DNA from: Ralstonia pickettii
Lineage (GTDB): Bacteria > Pseudomonadota > Gammaproteobacteria > Burkholderiales > Burkholderiaceae
DNA: 64,000 nucleotides
Assembly: GCF_000607165.1 (NCBI RefSeq)
Contig: NZ_JFZG01000031.1
Location: 40,442-104,441 of the forward strand
Direction of reading: 5' to 3'
Under the pieces are notes generated by a model. That model did no database searches. It saw nothing but the letters and a program-made list of their open reading frames with translations, and had not been told where the DNA came from. Shown here one piece after another: positions 26,241 through 34,860 of this stretch (position 1 is the stretch's first letter; each line of letters opens with the position of its first letter). A program made the translations under genes and the position numbers.

Positions 26241-27215
26241 TCACGTAACTTGAGTCGGGAAAAGATCTTTGATCTTTCTCGCGACCTCCTCGGCCTGTTG
26301 TGCGCTCAGGCCCTTCAACTTCAATTCAAGTCGGCCGTCGGCCTCGAACGTCCTTAGCTCCCCTTTTGCCTCGCCAAAGCTTAAGTGTTCCCGAAATGAT
26401 CGTGCCCGGCGCACTGGGCCTTTGGCTGCTAGCTTGCGGCGAGCAACCACGTCACGGTAACCCAGACCATTCCTGGCTGCGTCTTGAATTAGTTCGAAGG
26501 TCTCGTCATCGCCTTGCTGTTCCCAGTATTCACGCAAGGCGTTGAGCATCTTGTGATTCATTAGCTCTGAATACTCAGATACCCCCAAGACAATTTTGTG
26601 AGGCAACTGCGCGAGTGATAGGGTGCGGGACACATAGTCTTCACCGAGATTCAACGCCTTAGCGAGTGCACTCTGGGTTGGGTAGATCTTTCGTGCGAGC
26701 AGTTCCTTCCACCTAATAGCGTCGTCGAGCGGAGTCTGGTCTCTTCGCTCGACGTTCGCAGCGCGCGCCATTTCGTACAGCTCGCGTTCGCTTGCGGGCT
26801 TGGCACGAATTTCGACCCGGAGCGTCGGGATACCGGCCGCCCGGGCGCCGCGCAAACGCGTCTCGCCCTCAATCAGTACGATTGCTCCGTCGTCCTCCTG
26901 ATAGCCGAGTGCGGCAACACGCTGCCCGTTATTCGTCAGTGAGATCGCCATTTCGTCCACTGCTGCACTCGTATAGACAGCACGTGGATTCAGTGGATTC
27001 GACCTGACCCGTTCAACAGGCACTTCGATAATTTGGCCGATCACAACATCTTGGCTCGAGCCAACTTTTGTTGTTGCGTCGTGAAATACCGGCTGAGCAA
27101 GCGCCAACCCGTCATTGTGCGTCCGGGGGTCTCCGACAATTGGGGCGCTTGCTGCATTTGCCTCCGCAACTGCGACGGCGGCCGGAGAAATAGTCTTCTT
27201 TTTAAATGTGGCCAT
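26241..27215 (-). CDS. parB: ParB-type partition protein
   Basis: 324 residues from the ATG at 27215, whose ribosome site AAGGAG lies inside the end of parA. Residues from IIEVPVERVRSNPLNPRAVY through LIEGETRLRGARAAGIPTLR are the ParB/Srx-like N-terminal domain. ALAKALNLGEDYVSRTLSLA is the central helix-turn-helix, and the C-terminal part (LELKLKGLSAQQAEEVARKI) is the dimerisation region. It binds centromere sites and works with ParA. A copy of the 14-bp palindrome of the centromere array lies inside its own gene at 27051-27064. Confidence 0.9.
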   Translation of the reverse strand: MATFKKKTISPAAVAVAEANAASAPIVGDPRTHNDGLALAQPVFHDATTKVGSSQDVVIGQIIEVPVERVRSNPLNPRAVYTSAAVDEMAISLTNNGQRVAALGYQEDDGAIVLIEGETRLRGARAAGIPTLRVEIRAKPASERELYEMARAANVERRDQTPLDDAIRWKELLARKIYPTQSALAKALNLGEDYVSRTLSLAQLPHKIVLGVSEYSELMNHKMLNALREYWEQQGDDETFELIQDAARNGLGYRDVVARRKLAAKGPVRRARSFREHLSFGEAKGELRTFEADGRLELKLKGLSAQQAEEVARKIKDLFPTQVT

Positions 27216-27219
27216 TAGA

Positions 27220-27882
27220 TCACTCCTTATTTGCCAGTTCGACGATTTCTTCGTATAGCGCCTGCATCTCTTCAATTGCTTTTAATGACCGGTCGGAGCC
27301 TTTGAGTTCATGCAGGGCGCGACCAGTTTTTCCCGTCGCCCGCCACGCTTCTCGCTGTGCAATGTGTGTTCGGCACACTGGAATGGATTCTCCCGCGAAG
27401 TATTCCCTCAATTCATTCGTGGCTTTTGCATTTTCTTTTGTAGACACTCTGGTCAGAACGACATGAGCTGGAATACTGCCGTTCTGGTGCCGATGATCCA
27501 GAGCACGCAGTGCTTCGAACACATTGAGTGTGGATTCGACTTCTTGCTGATCGGGTCCACAAGGAACCAGCACAAGATCCGATAATTGTGCGCATTCAAG
27601 CATCGTTCGATAGTTTTGCGCCCCGATATCGACGACAACTAGCGTGTACTTGCCGGCAAGATTAGCGAGCTCTCTAGCCGGATTTGGTGGCAAAGAAAGT
27701 ACAGGAATCGCCGGAGTTACGCCTTCGTCATTGCGTATGCGAGACCAAGACATCGCGGAGCCTTGTTTGTCCGTATCCAAAAGAACCACATCTATTCCTT
27801 CAGTTGCTGCCAAAGCTGCGAGATGCGTAGACAACCGTGTTTTCGCGACCCCACCCTTTTCGGCACCGATAGTGATAACCAT
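27220..27882 (-). CDS. parA: ParA-type partition ATPase
   Basis: 220 residues. N-terminal deviant Walker A EKGGVAKTRLSTHLA, A' motif LLDTDKQGSAMSW and Walker B VVVDIGAQ identify a small (type Ib-like, no N-terminal HTH) ParA/MinD-family ATPase. GGAGG precedes the ATG at 27882. It moves plasmid copies over the nucleoid by ATP-dependent DNA binding, stimulated by ParB. The Walker A third position is normal, but Arg follows the catalytic Thr, a mild variation. It overlaps parB's ribosome site and is transcribed away from the centromere. Confidence 0.9.
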   Translation of the reverse strand: MVITIGAEKGGVAKTRLSTHLAALAATEGIDVVLLDTDKQGSAMSWSRIRNDEGVTPAIPVLSLPPNPARELANLAGKYTLVVVDIGAQNYRTMLECAQLSDLVLVPCGPDQQEVESTLNVFEALRALDHRHQNGSIPAHVVLTRVSTKENAKATNELREYFAGESIPVCRTHIAQREAWRATGKTGRALHELKGSDRSLKAIEEMQALYEEIVELANKE

Positions 27883-28001
27883 GGATGTCCTCCAGACAAA
27901 TTATCGAAATTTAGTGAATTCTAATTCAGAAGAAATCGCTAAACAAGAGATGGCAATCCAAACGTCAAGAAATTCCGCGCGCAAAGTTCGCATATAAAAA
28001 G

Positions 28002-28555
28002 TTGGCTCGAGCCAACCTAGTGCCGCAGCCGTGCACCGGGCGACTCGAACGCAAAGATTCCGAGGATATTGCGGCCCGCAGCGTGGCCGGTGAAATCTTG
28101 GCTCGAGCCAACTTTTTCCGATGGTAACGGGCCTCTATGGAAGAAGAGAAATTTGTAACGCACAACTGAGCCCCTTTGGAAGTTGGCTCGAGCCAACTTG
28201 CCGTAGACCTAAGTGCGTGGCTGGATTCGGAAGTAACGGATTTGCTGATTGGTCGGATTCAAATATGGCCGAGAGAATCTTGGCTCGAGCCAAGATCGCC
28301 GGTGGTCACGGGGCTCTCTGGAGGAAGGCGTGTGAATGACGCGCACCCGAGCCCTTTAGAAGTTGGCTCGAGCCAACTCCCCGGAAACGAGGCGCGTAGC
28401 TCGATTCGGAAGTAGCGGTCTTGTTGATTGGTCGGACCCCAAAGTGGTCAGTGAAATCTTGGCTCGAGCCAACTTTTCAGGCACTCGCAGGGTTCCATGG
28501 AAGAAAGCAGTCGTATGGCGCACTCCAAGCCGATAGGAAAGTTGGCTCGAGCCAA
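28002..28555. repeat. parS: centromere-like array: seven TTGGCTCGAGCCAA palindromes
   Basis: Perfect 14-bp palindromes start at 28002, 28098, 28183, 28280, 28363, 28459 and 28542 (the last base pair varies in flanking only). Spacings alternate about 96 and 84 bp, so the underlying repeat is about 180 bp with two palindromes; flanks such as GAAGTTGGCTC and AAATCTTGGCTC alternate and surrounding sequence is also partly repeated. Upstream of parA. An eighth copy is at 27051. Most likely ParB-binding sites. Confidence 0.8.
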
Positions 28556-29183
28556 GTCGCTTCGCCAAGGCAACTGCTCCTCGAAGAGGCGCCGCCCAGG
28601 ATCTTGATTGTGTGTTTTTACTTTTACCCCTTAGCCGCCGCCCGATCGGCACAGTGCTGCCCGGTATGACGCTGAAGCGGTTGCAAGCTGGTCCCGCGCA
28701 ATCAAGCGAGTGACTTCACAACAATTTGACGATAGAAATAAAAAAATATAAAGAAAGTACGACAAAAATCCATCAAATTATGCAGATATGTATGTGTACA
28801 GTAGGTCACGACAAGGCTGCCGCAATCGCTCTAACAGCATTTCCATTCACTGAGAGCGCAATTCCTTTGACCAGAAACGGCGGTGGGAAAGGTGTAAAGC
28901 GGCAACTCATTACGCACCTGGACAGCCTGAGGCCATAGTGCGCCGATCAATGGCCGGAAAGTGGCCATTGAACTGGGGGACATGCTCCTCCTTGCCTGTC
29001 TGTGGCCGTTGTGTGGCCATCTGAGGCCGATCGCCGGCCGGACTCAAGCAAGGAAGAATAATGGAGGAACGGGGAGGGGGGGAGCAACTGCCCTTACACG
29101 CCCGGCAGAACCCAAATTGGCAAGGCTAGCGGAAAGATATTGCGGCCAATACCAGTAAGAAGCTACAGAACACGCAGGATCTC
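28556..29183. other. gap with an AT-rich island and GGCC-containing repeats
   Basis: 28720-28800 is markedly AT-rich (runs of A in an otherwise GC-rich element). 28948-28970 holds CAATGGCC-N7-GGCCATTG, a perfect inverted repeat, and TGGCC or AGGCC recurs at least five times to 29030. No gene is supported. It may be part of an origin or a regulator-binding region between the partition and Rep_3 loci. Confidence 0.4.
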
Positions 29184-30584
29184 TCAGTTCTTGAAGTGAT
29201 AGGCGTACAGATCGGCATCACCAGGTTCGCCCCACAAATGCTGGTTCAAGAACCGGATAAACCCAGTTTTTGCCAGTTTTGTACTACGGGATGGGTCGTA
29301 CAAGAGCTTGTCGTTCCGCACACTGGAGTTGTATCGCTGGAGCACCTCCGCCTGCTCGTCGAGGGGCATCTCCAAGAACGCTTTTTCCGCTTTGGCGTCA
29401 CGGCTGCACATGAACGATTCCCTGAGGTCAGCGTCGTTCAAGACGGGGCGACGAGGGGATGTCCCAGCGTTGAGTTTTCCCGAAACACCTGATCGCGAAT
29501 ATCCATTCTCAATGCTGCTGACAAAGAACGATGCCCGACTCTTCAGGGGCTCTTTGTCTTTCGACGCGTCGCGAAGCAGGGTATGTTGGAGCGCGGCCCT
29601 GACCTGCTCCTCGGAGAACTCGCTCATGAGCTGGGCGGCTTTGTTCGGCGACACACCAAGCTTAAGAACCTCCTCCAGCAGCGCAGTTGTTGATGATGAG
29701 ACTTGTGGTGGGTTCTGAGAATCGGCCTCTAATGCCAGGTCGCCCCCCTTGCGATCCACTTTGAACTGGATCTGGTTTACGACGCGCCCCACCTTATGAA
29801 GGATGAGGGTAACTTCGATGTCCGTGAGCTCATTCACTTCCGCAATGGCGCGGTTGAGAACTTTGGCGCGGAAATGTTTGAAGTGTGCGTAAATCGAGTC
29901 AGAGTCAATGATTCCAACAACAGCATGCCTGAAGTCCTCCCATGACCATCGACTGGTCATGCCGGTGCGCTCGTAACGTTTGCACCACTCATATAAAGGT
30001 CCACTACCCATCGAACGGAAGCGCTGCGAAATGAGTAGATTGATGCGCTGCCAAATTTTGGGATCAAGAAGAGCTTCCCGAAGCTTCGGGCTGAACGAGA
30101 ACTCGAACGCTTTTTGGTCGACCAAGTGCGTCACATCAGCAAGCAACGTCGAGGCTGAAATCTTGCGGTCCAACGGGTTCGTGGTCGCATCCCAAACCAC
30201 ATGCTCCTTCATGAGGCTAAGTAACTCGCCCATGACATAACGGCGGTTGCTCGAATCTTTATAGCCAATGACGTGCTCGAGCTCAGAAATCAGAACCTTC
30301 CAGCTGTGGAGTTCGGGCTGCCGCTGCGCAAAGTAGACGCAAGAGTTGAAGAGTCGTTGCTGCAGGACTGACAGGGGCCTGTCTGGGAAAACGAAGATGG
30401 CTTCGCGCGCCTTGCGCATGGTGACGGGGCTACCACGCTTCACCATAGGAAGCAGTGCAGCCTGCTGAGGCGCAGGCAACTGTGTGATCGACCCACTAGC
30501 TTGAACGCTCATACCCTTGTCGAACTCGGTGCCCAATGCTCGATTCCACCGTATAGCAACGCTCGGTTGAAGATCCGACTTCAT
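29184..30584 (-). CDS. Rep_3-type (winged-helix) replication initiator
   Basis: 466 residues. The N-terminal 240 residues have the two winged-helix pattern of the Rep_3/RepB superfamily: LQQRLFNSCVYFAQRQPELH, LEHVIGYKDSSNRRYVMGEL and the WEDFRHAVVGI...FRAKVLNRAIAEVNE stretch near residue 210-250 (initiator signature). The C-terminal 200 residues are plasmid-specific. It should bind the GGTTACC iterons upstream. Its presence 4.7 kb from a different initiator means this element carries two replicons. Start at the ATG 30584; an internal ATG at 30512 is possible. Confidence 0.75.
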   Translation of the reverse strand: MKSDLQPSVAIRWNRALGTEFDKGMSVQASGSITQLPAPQQAALLPMVKRGSPVTMRKAREAIFVFPDRPLSVLQQRLFNSCVYFAQRQPELHSWKVLISELEHVIGYKDSSNRRYVMGELLSLMKEHVVWDATTNPLDRKISASTLLADVTHLVDQKAFEFSFSPKLREALLDPKIWQRINLLISQRFRSMGSGPLYEWCKRYERTGMTSRWSWEDFRHAVVGIIDSDSIYAHFKHFRAKVLNRAIAEVNELTDIEVTLILHKVGRVVNQIQFKVDRKGGDLALEADSQNPPQVSSSTTALLEEVLKLGVSPNKAAQLMSEFSEEQVRAALQHTLLRDASKDKEPLKSRASFFVSSIENGYSRSGVSGKLNAGTSPRRPVLNDADLRESFMCSRDAKAEKAFLEMPLDEQAEVLQRYNSSVRNDKLLYDPSRSTKLAKTGFIRFLNQHLWGEPGDADLYAYHFKN

Positions 30585-30812
30585 AGAGGACGGACGACGA
30601 GTGAAAGCTGATGGCTAAGCTTGGTTGGTTTCGAAACTACTTCCCATCTGGAAGCGGAGACTGTGAAGATACCCGTTGACAGGACTTGGAAAAAGCCGAA
30701 AAGAAGCGCCATACCCCCACAAATTCGAATTTGAGCTGGACAGCATGACAGCGCCGAATGGCCTACGGGCCACTTCTACCGAAGGCAGGGGAGCGTTCAG
30801 CGGATTGTAGAA

Positions 30813-31462
30813 ATGGTTACCTATCGAACGGAGAACCTTCTCTTTTTGCCTCTCTGGAGGCCATTGGTAACCACCTCTACCCCTTACTGGAAGAGCGGCA
30901 CGGGAAGGGCGGCCAACTCCCGAGAGAGCGTGAAAGTGGTTACTTGTCAGGCGAGCCGCTGAAAAGCTCGTATCTAGGCTGACAAATCACGATGTGCAGT
31001 GCCGAAAGGAAGCCGCTGTGGTGAGAGGCCCACAGAGCCGCCAGCATGCGTCACTCAGCGCATCCCAGATCAGTCCCACCTAGTAGATCTGGTTACCTAT
31101 TACCACTCAGAACAGATTGAAGCGCCGCTTAAGACGCGACGGCACAGGTTTGGCAGCCCGCTTCAAGGGAAGGTGGGTGAGTTGCACAATGGATAGGCAT
31201 CGACGGTTATAGGTAACCAGGTCTACCGGCCTTGCCCCGGCCCAAATTACGAGAACTGGATACCTGGCTCTTGTGAAGTCAGTAACCTGACAAGCGATAG
31301 GTGCCGTGTGGAAGGTGCCTAAGTCCATAGACTAGGTTACCTTCTGAGCTGCCAACGCTTGCGCGAAGCCAGTTCTCGACCCGTAAACAAGTAAACAAAG
31401 GATGTTCTTCTAAACTAAAAGAACAAACTCTTCATGGTGGCCCTTAGAAGTGGTTACCTACC
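30813..31462. repeat. iteron-like GGTTACC repeats of the second replicon
   Basis: Variants of GTGGTTACCTATC: 30813, 30934, 31089, 31333 and 31449 on the top strand; 30866, 31209 and 31280 on the bottom. They lie upstream of the Rep_3 gene. Near the end are GTAAACAA twice (31383-31398) and GTTCTT/AAGAAC (31404-31424) in an AT-rich context. No gene is supported between 30585 and 31668. Confidence 0.65.
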
Positions 31463-31613
31463 AGCAGCGCCCTGTTGATAACTTCTCAGCAAGAACCGGC
31501 TCGTTGCCAGTTCGCAGTTGGTCGGCTACGATGTGTGCTCAAATTGAGACCGACCATTCGTGTTTCAAACGACCAGCTGGGGAACCAGCCAATTCGGGCG
31601 ACCGGATAACCGA

Positions 31614-31638
31614 CCCGTGGGGCACTCGTACCCCGCGG
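31614..31638 (+). promoter_or_regulatory. G/C-block leader stem-loop (copy 3)
   Basis: CCC 31614-31616, GGGG 31619-31622, CCCC 31631-31634, GG 31637-31638. Here the outer helix is extended to CGACC (31611-31615) with GGTCG (31637-31641), supporting the nested model. Ends 30 nt before ATG 31669. TGGTCGG/CCGACCA (31519-31556) is another stem in the same gap. Confidence 0.65.
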
Positions 31639-31668
31639 TCGAGCTGCTCCACTTTTCGAGGAGTAGCT

Positions 31669-31869
31669 ATGAAGACATTGTTCAATTGGGCAGTGGGTCT
31701 GTTCGTGCTTTTCTGCTTCTTCGTCGGCTTCTTTGATCAAGACTCTTCTTCGAAAAGGAAGCGTTCATCGAGCGAAGAACAGTTGACTGATGAAGTGGAG
31801 CGTCGAACGCATGCGGCGGAAGACGCGGCGTACTACGCCGAACACAACCCGCACGATCATCACGCGTAG
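31669..31869 (+). CDS. small membrane-anchored hypothetical protein
   Basis: 66 residues; GAGGAGTAGCT precedes the ATG at 31669. One N-terminal hydrophobic helix (WAVGLFVLFCFFVGFF, residues 7-22) is followed by a charged tail rich in Lys/Arg/Ser, then Glu and finally His (YAEHNPHDHHA). Looks like a small inner-membrane protein with a cytoplasmic or periplasmic tail that could bind metal. Not recognised. Carries its own leader and a strong terminator, so it is a single-gene transcript. Confidence 0.55.
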   Translation: MKTLFNWAVGLFVLFCFFVGFFDQDSSSKRKRSSSEEQLTDEVERRTHAAEDAAYYAEHNPHDHHA

Positions 31870-31875
31870 AAAAGA

Positions 31876-31908
31876 AAGGGAGGAAGCTGAGGCTTCCTCC
31901 CTTTTTTT
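31876..31908 (+). terminator. Rho-independent terminator
   Basis: AAGGGAGGAAGC, short TGA-type loop, GCTTCCTCCCTT and a run of T directly after the small gene ending at 31869. Confidence 0.9.
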
Positions 31909-32018
31909 GTGTGCAGACCAGCTAGAGCGCTGGGCGCGAGAACTCGTACGCGAAAGCTACCCCTGATGCGTACCGTTTCGCGCTGGCTGACTTTGGCTAG
32001 TCCGAAAAAAATAGCGGA

Positions 32019-32603
32019 ATGGAAGATCTTTCCCATCCCGCCCCTTCGCCGATCACGAGCCTGCCACGTCGACGCTTTCTACAGAGCGCGACTTTAGTGG
32101 CGGCGGCGGCCTATGCTCCAGCCATCTTTGCGCAAGCGCGGGATGACTACTGGTCCCGACCGCGGGCCCTGTGGCTGAGACGCAAAGAAACAGGGGAAGA
32201 AGTCAGAACCGTCTATTGGGCAGACGGAAAGCTCGTTGTCGATGCTTATGTCCAATGCTGCACGTTGCTTCGAGACGTTCGCGCCGGCGCGGTGGTTCAG
32301 ATGAATCCCACCCTCTTGGACATTCTGTGCGGAGTCTACGGCTGGTTCGCGCAGGCAGGGATCGAACGTCCAATCGTCGTCACATCAGGGTACCGAACGC
32401 AAGCGACGAACGGAAGAACTGAAGGTTCAGCTCGGAATTCCATGCACCTGGTCGGCCGGGCAGCCGATATACGTGTACCCGACGTCCCAACAGAGTACTT
32501 GGCAAGGTTGGGGCTATACCTCCGCGGTGGCGGTGTTGGCTATTACGCGACCAAGCAGTTTGTCCATGTAGACAGCGGGAGACTCAGAACATGGGCAGGC
32601 TAG
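32019..32603 (+). CDS. Tat-exported peptidase M15/DUF882-like protein
   Basis: 194 residues. Residues 17-40 hold a twin-arginine signal (PRRRFLQSATLVAAAAYAPA). The mature part contains TSGYRTQATN, SMHLVGRAADIRV and VHVDSGR, whose His, Asp and His match the Zn ligands of the M15 (YcbK/DUF882, D-Ala-D-Ala carboxypeptidase-like) family. It is expected to trim peptidoglycan in the periplasm, for example to make way for a transfer apparatus. Start at ATG 32019. Its 3' end overlaps the convergent exonuclease gene by 4 bp. Confidence 0.75.
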   Translation: MEDLSHPAPSPITSLPRRRFLQSATLVAAAAYAPAIFAQARDDYWSRPRALWLRRKETGEEVRTVYWADGKLVVDAYVQCCTLLRDVRAGAVVQMNPTLLDILCGVYGWFAQAGIERPIVVTSGYRTQATNGRTEGSARNSMHLVGRAADIRVPDVPTEYLARLGLYLRGGGVGYYATKQFVHVDSGRLRTWAG

Positions 32604-33505
32604 GCCGAGGCCAGGATGTCGTGGTTGGATTGGTATTCGTGCCACCGATCCACTTCGAGAACATAGTCTCCCGCGTACCCCGGCCAAGAATCATGCGCGC
32701 GTGCATGGTTCAACCGATTAAGGCCGTCCTCGAACTTCTGAGCACCGTTGTCGAGCAGGGAGTCTCCTGCGGTGTAGGTCATGACGCTGTAGGGCGCTTC
32801 CTTCTCAACCGCAATGAAGACGAATGGCCTCTCCTCACCAGTAAAGTACTGGACGCCCGTCTGGTACATGAACGCCGACAGATCGTAATGGTAAGCGTGG
32901 ACAGAGCCGTTGAATGCTGCGGGTCGAACGTCGACGGTCGACTTCAGATCGAAGATGAACTCGGGGTGCAGGTTATCTACCTTGACCCGGCATTTGACAT
33001 TCGTTACCCGCTCAACAAAGTAGATCGCCTTTTCCGACTCCCCTTCGTCAAACCACTCTCCAAGAGTGCGGCCGCGAAAATAGTGTTCTCGAACTGCCTT
33101 GCGCATGGACAGGAGTGCGTCGAATTTGTCCTGCCCAATGACAGTATGGTTCGGATGATCAGCGATAAACGTCTTGCAGCTACGAAGGCGTCGGTCAAAC
33201 TCGCCGTCATAGGGCAGCACCACGTCCTCAAATCGCCACGGCTCAAACACGGCCATATGCGCAAGGCGACCGAATTCCAACACTTGCTTGTCCTTGCCGG
33301 CCCCTTGAACAGCCGCGAGAAAATGCTTTGGGGTCTTGAGGATCGACTTCAGCTGCGTCGACGACACGTAGTCACGGTCAGAGTGGTACTCCTCGTCGGT
33401 GACGGCCATCGAGTAGCTGTCCCTATCCACGCCAAAGACCGCCTTTTTCTTACCTCGCCAGGCCGGAAGGTTTGCTCTTTGCATCATATTGGGGAACGCA
33501 TTCAT
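32600..33505 (-). CDS. RecE-like PD-(D/E)xK exonuclease
   Basis: 301 residues from the ATG at 33505 (GAGGTG upstream); an ATG at 33544 would add 13. Contains DYVSSTQLKSILKTPKHFLA at the N-terminus and GRLAHMAVFEP, KVDNLHPEFIFDLKSTVDVR and AYHYDLSAFMYQTG, the motif order of exonuclease VIII C-terminal/DUF3799 nucleases with the Asp...Asp-x-Lys core. Such enzymes resect double-stranded ends for single-strand annealing. The gene faces opposite to the neighbouring candidate partner genes. No RecT or Beta protein is evident nearby. Confidence 0.75.
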   Translation of the reverse strand: MNAFPNMMQRANLPAWRGKKKAVFGVDRDSYSMAVTDEEYHSDRDYVSSTQLKSILKTPKHFLAAVQGAGKDKQVLEFGRLAHMAVFEPWRFEDVVLPYDGEFDRRLRSCKTFIADHPNHTVIGQDKFDALLSMRKAVREHYFRGRTLGEWFDEGESEKAIYFVERVTNVKCRVKVDNLHPEFIFDLKSTVDVRPAAFNGSVHAYHYDLSAFMYQTGVQYFTGEERPFVFIAVEKEAPYSVMTYTAGDSLLDNGAQKFEDGLNRLNHARAHDSWPGYAGDYVLEVDRWHEYQSNHDILASA

Positions 33506-33629
33506 CTCACACCTCGAAAGTCTGAGATCAGCGTACAGGGCCATTACTCCGATTCAAGCCCCTTTCTGGCGTCAGGCACCTTGAACAGCGGGGATAGAAA
33601 CTGGAGGAAGGTTCGGTATCGTTGGCTGC

Positions 33630-34031
33630 ATGAAACGACTGAACACACTCTCTCGCCCCAAATCGCCTGCTCTGCAGGCGTATGTGAAAAACACCTTTCT
33701 CGAGCTAGCCGAGGTCAACTTTGTCACACAGACAGACTTCTGCAACGAGGTCCGCGCGGTCTACAACAATCTAGGGAACCCACCCCTACTGCGATCAAAG
33801 GCTCTTGCCGTCTTGCTCGCAGCCTCCGAGAAGTTTCCGACTCTGATTACGCTGAAAGACGAGCAGGGCAAGGTAGTTACTGCCGGAGCCACAGGCTTTC
33901 GCGAAATCTGCGGCTTGTTTCCCTCAGTTCCGAAATCCGAGATCGATGCGATCTGCCGAAAGGTCGGGTTGCTTCGCGGCGTGCCGAACATGCTTGCGCA
34001 TGCCAAGCCGATGAACGTCCTGGGGATCTGA
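33630..34031 (+). CDS. hypothetical protein
   Basis: 133 residues starting MKRLNTLSRPKSPALQAYVK at 33630. Mixed helical protein without signal peptide, membrane helix or recognised motif; GFREICGLFPSVPKSEIDAI is its most regular stretch. It lies two bases ahead of the next start codon (stop 34029-34031, ATG 34033), so the two are translationally coupled. Divergent from the RecE-like gene with about 124 bp between starts. Function unknown. Confidence 0.55.
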   Translation: MKRLNTLSRPKSPALQAYVKNTFLELAEVNFVTQTDFCNEVRAVYNNLGNPPLLRSKALAVLLAASEKFPTLITLKDEQGKVVTAGATGFREICGLFPSVPKSEIDAICRKVGLLRGVPNMLAHAKPMNVLGI

Positions 34032-34032
34032 C

Positions 34033-34794
34033 ATGACGAACAAACCTCTCGAAACCTTCAGCGGCGCACTTTTCGGGGTGCCGATTCTGCTGCCTCGCCA
34101 ACGCAAATGTCGCACTGAGTCGGCTAAGGGGCAGTATCGGTTCATGGAGGAACTTGCACTGTTGATGCGCGCGACGACGCCCTACAAGGTGAGGACGCTA
34201 GACCGCTTTATCTCTCTTCAAGGTACGACCGTGATCTCTCCAGCGTCCATGCGCAACTTTGAGAGGGAGATGGTCGCAATGACGATGAAGGGAAAGACCG
34301 CGAGAATCGAGAAGTACGTTCACGCAGTGGGTCCTGGTGACGAATGGCCGCTGGTCGTCATCGCCATTGGAGTCGTAGCCCGGGCGACCACCGGAGCGTC
34401 ACGATTCAGCCTGCCTGCTCCCGATGTTTGGCAAAGCATACATGCGAAGTTGCAGGGCTACTTGGGCTTTCATGTGGAGGAGTTCCAAGGTGCCGCCATT
34501 GGCCAGATTCAATGGATCGACAAGGCTATCGACGACGCTCGCAGGATGTTGCTTGGTGCTGGTACACGCCGTATCGAGGGGGCGCTAGGGGACGGTGCAG
34601 CGATTGAAGGCGTCACTGTCACGACGATGAGTCAGGGATTCCGAGTTCATCTTCATAACAGTAGTGGCGTGAACGTTATCGAAGTACCAGCGAGAAGCGG
34701 AGCGGATATCGGAGCCGAAATCGCCGGAATCGATGAGAGCATTCGATTCCTAACGGGAAAAGCGGCCGTTTGGGGGCTTGAGACACGACATTGA
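34033..34794 (+). CDS. hypothetical protein
   Basis: 253 residues from ATG 34033. An N-terminal region with RTLDRFISLQGTTVISPASM is followed by VVIAIGVVARATTGASRFSL and a C-terminal half with many Gly/Ile (GVNVIEVPARSGADIGAEIA). No known domain, signal peptide or catalytic motif recognised. Operon position between the previous hypothetical gene and the gp3-like gene suggests a shared role in DNA processing, but this is only context. Confidence 0.5.
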   Translation: MTNKPLETFSGALFGVPILLPRQRKCRTESAKGQYRFMEELALLMRATTPYKVRTLDRFISLQGTTVISPASMRNFEREMVAMTMKGKTARIEKYVHAVGPGDEWPLVVIAIGVVARATTGASRFSLPAPDVWQSIHAKLQGYLGFHVEEFQGAAIGQIQWIDKAIDDARRMLLGAGTRRIEGALGDGAAIEGVTVTTMSQGFRVHLHNSSGVNVIEVPARSGADIGAEIAGIDESIRFLTGKAAVWGLETRH

Positions 34795-34860
34795 ACGCGA
34801 GGGCTAGAAATTGACGCGCGGTCTGTTGAAATTGTCTCAAGCGACCTACAGGAGAATGAC

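Noticed and set aside
28002..28555. CRISPR array
   Set aside because: Repeats are 14-bp palindromes 83-97 bp apart with partly repeated spacers and lie beside parA; no cas genes.
32591..34036. 481-codon plus-strand frame
   Set aside because: Runs antisense to the RecE-like gene and out of frame with the gene at 33630; no protein-like pattern.
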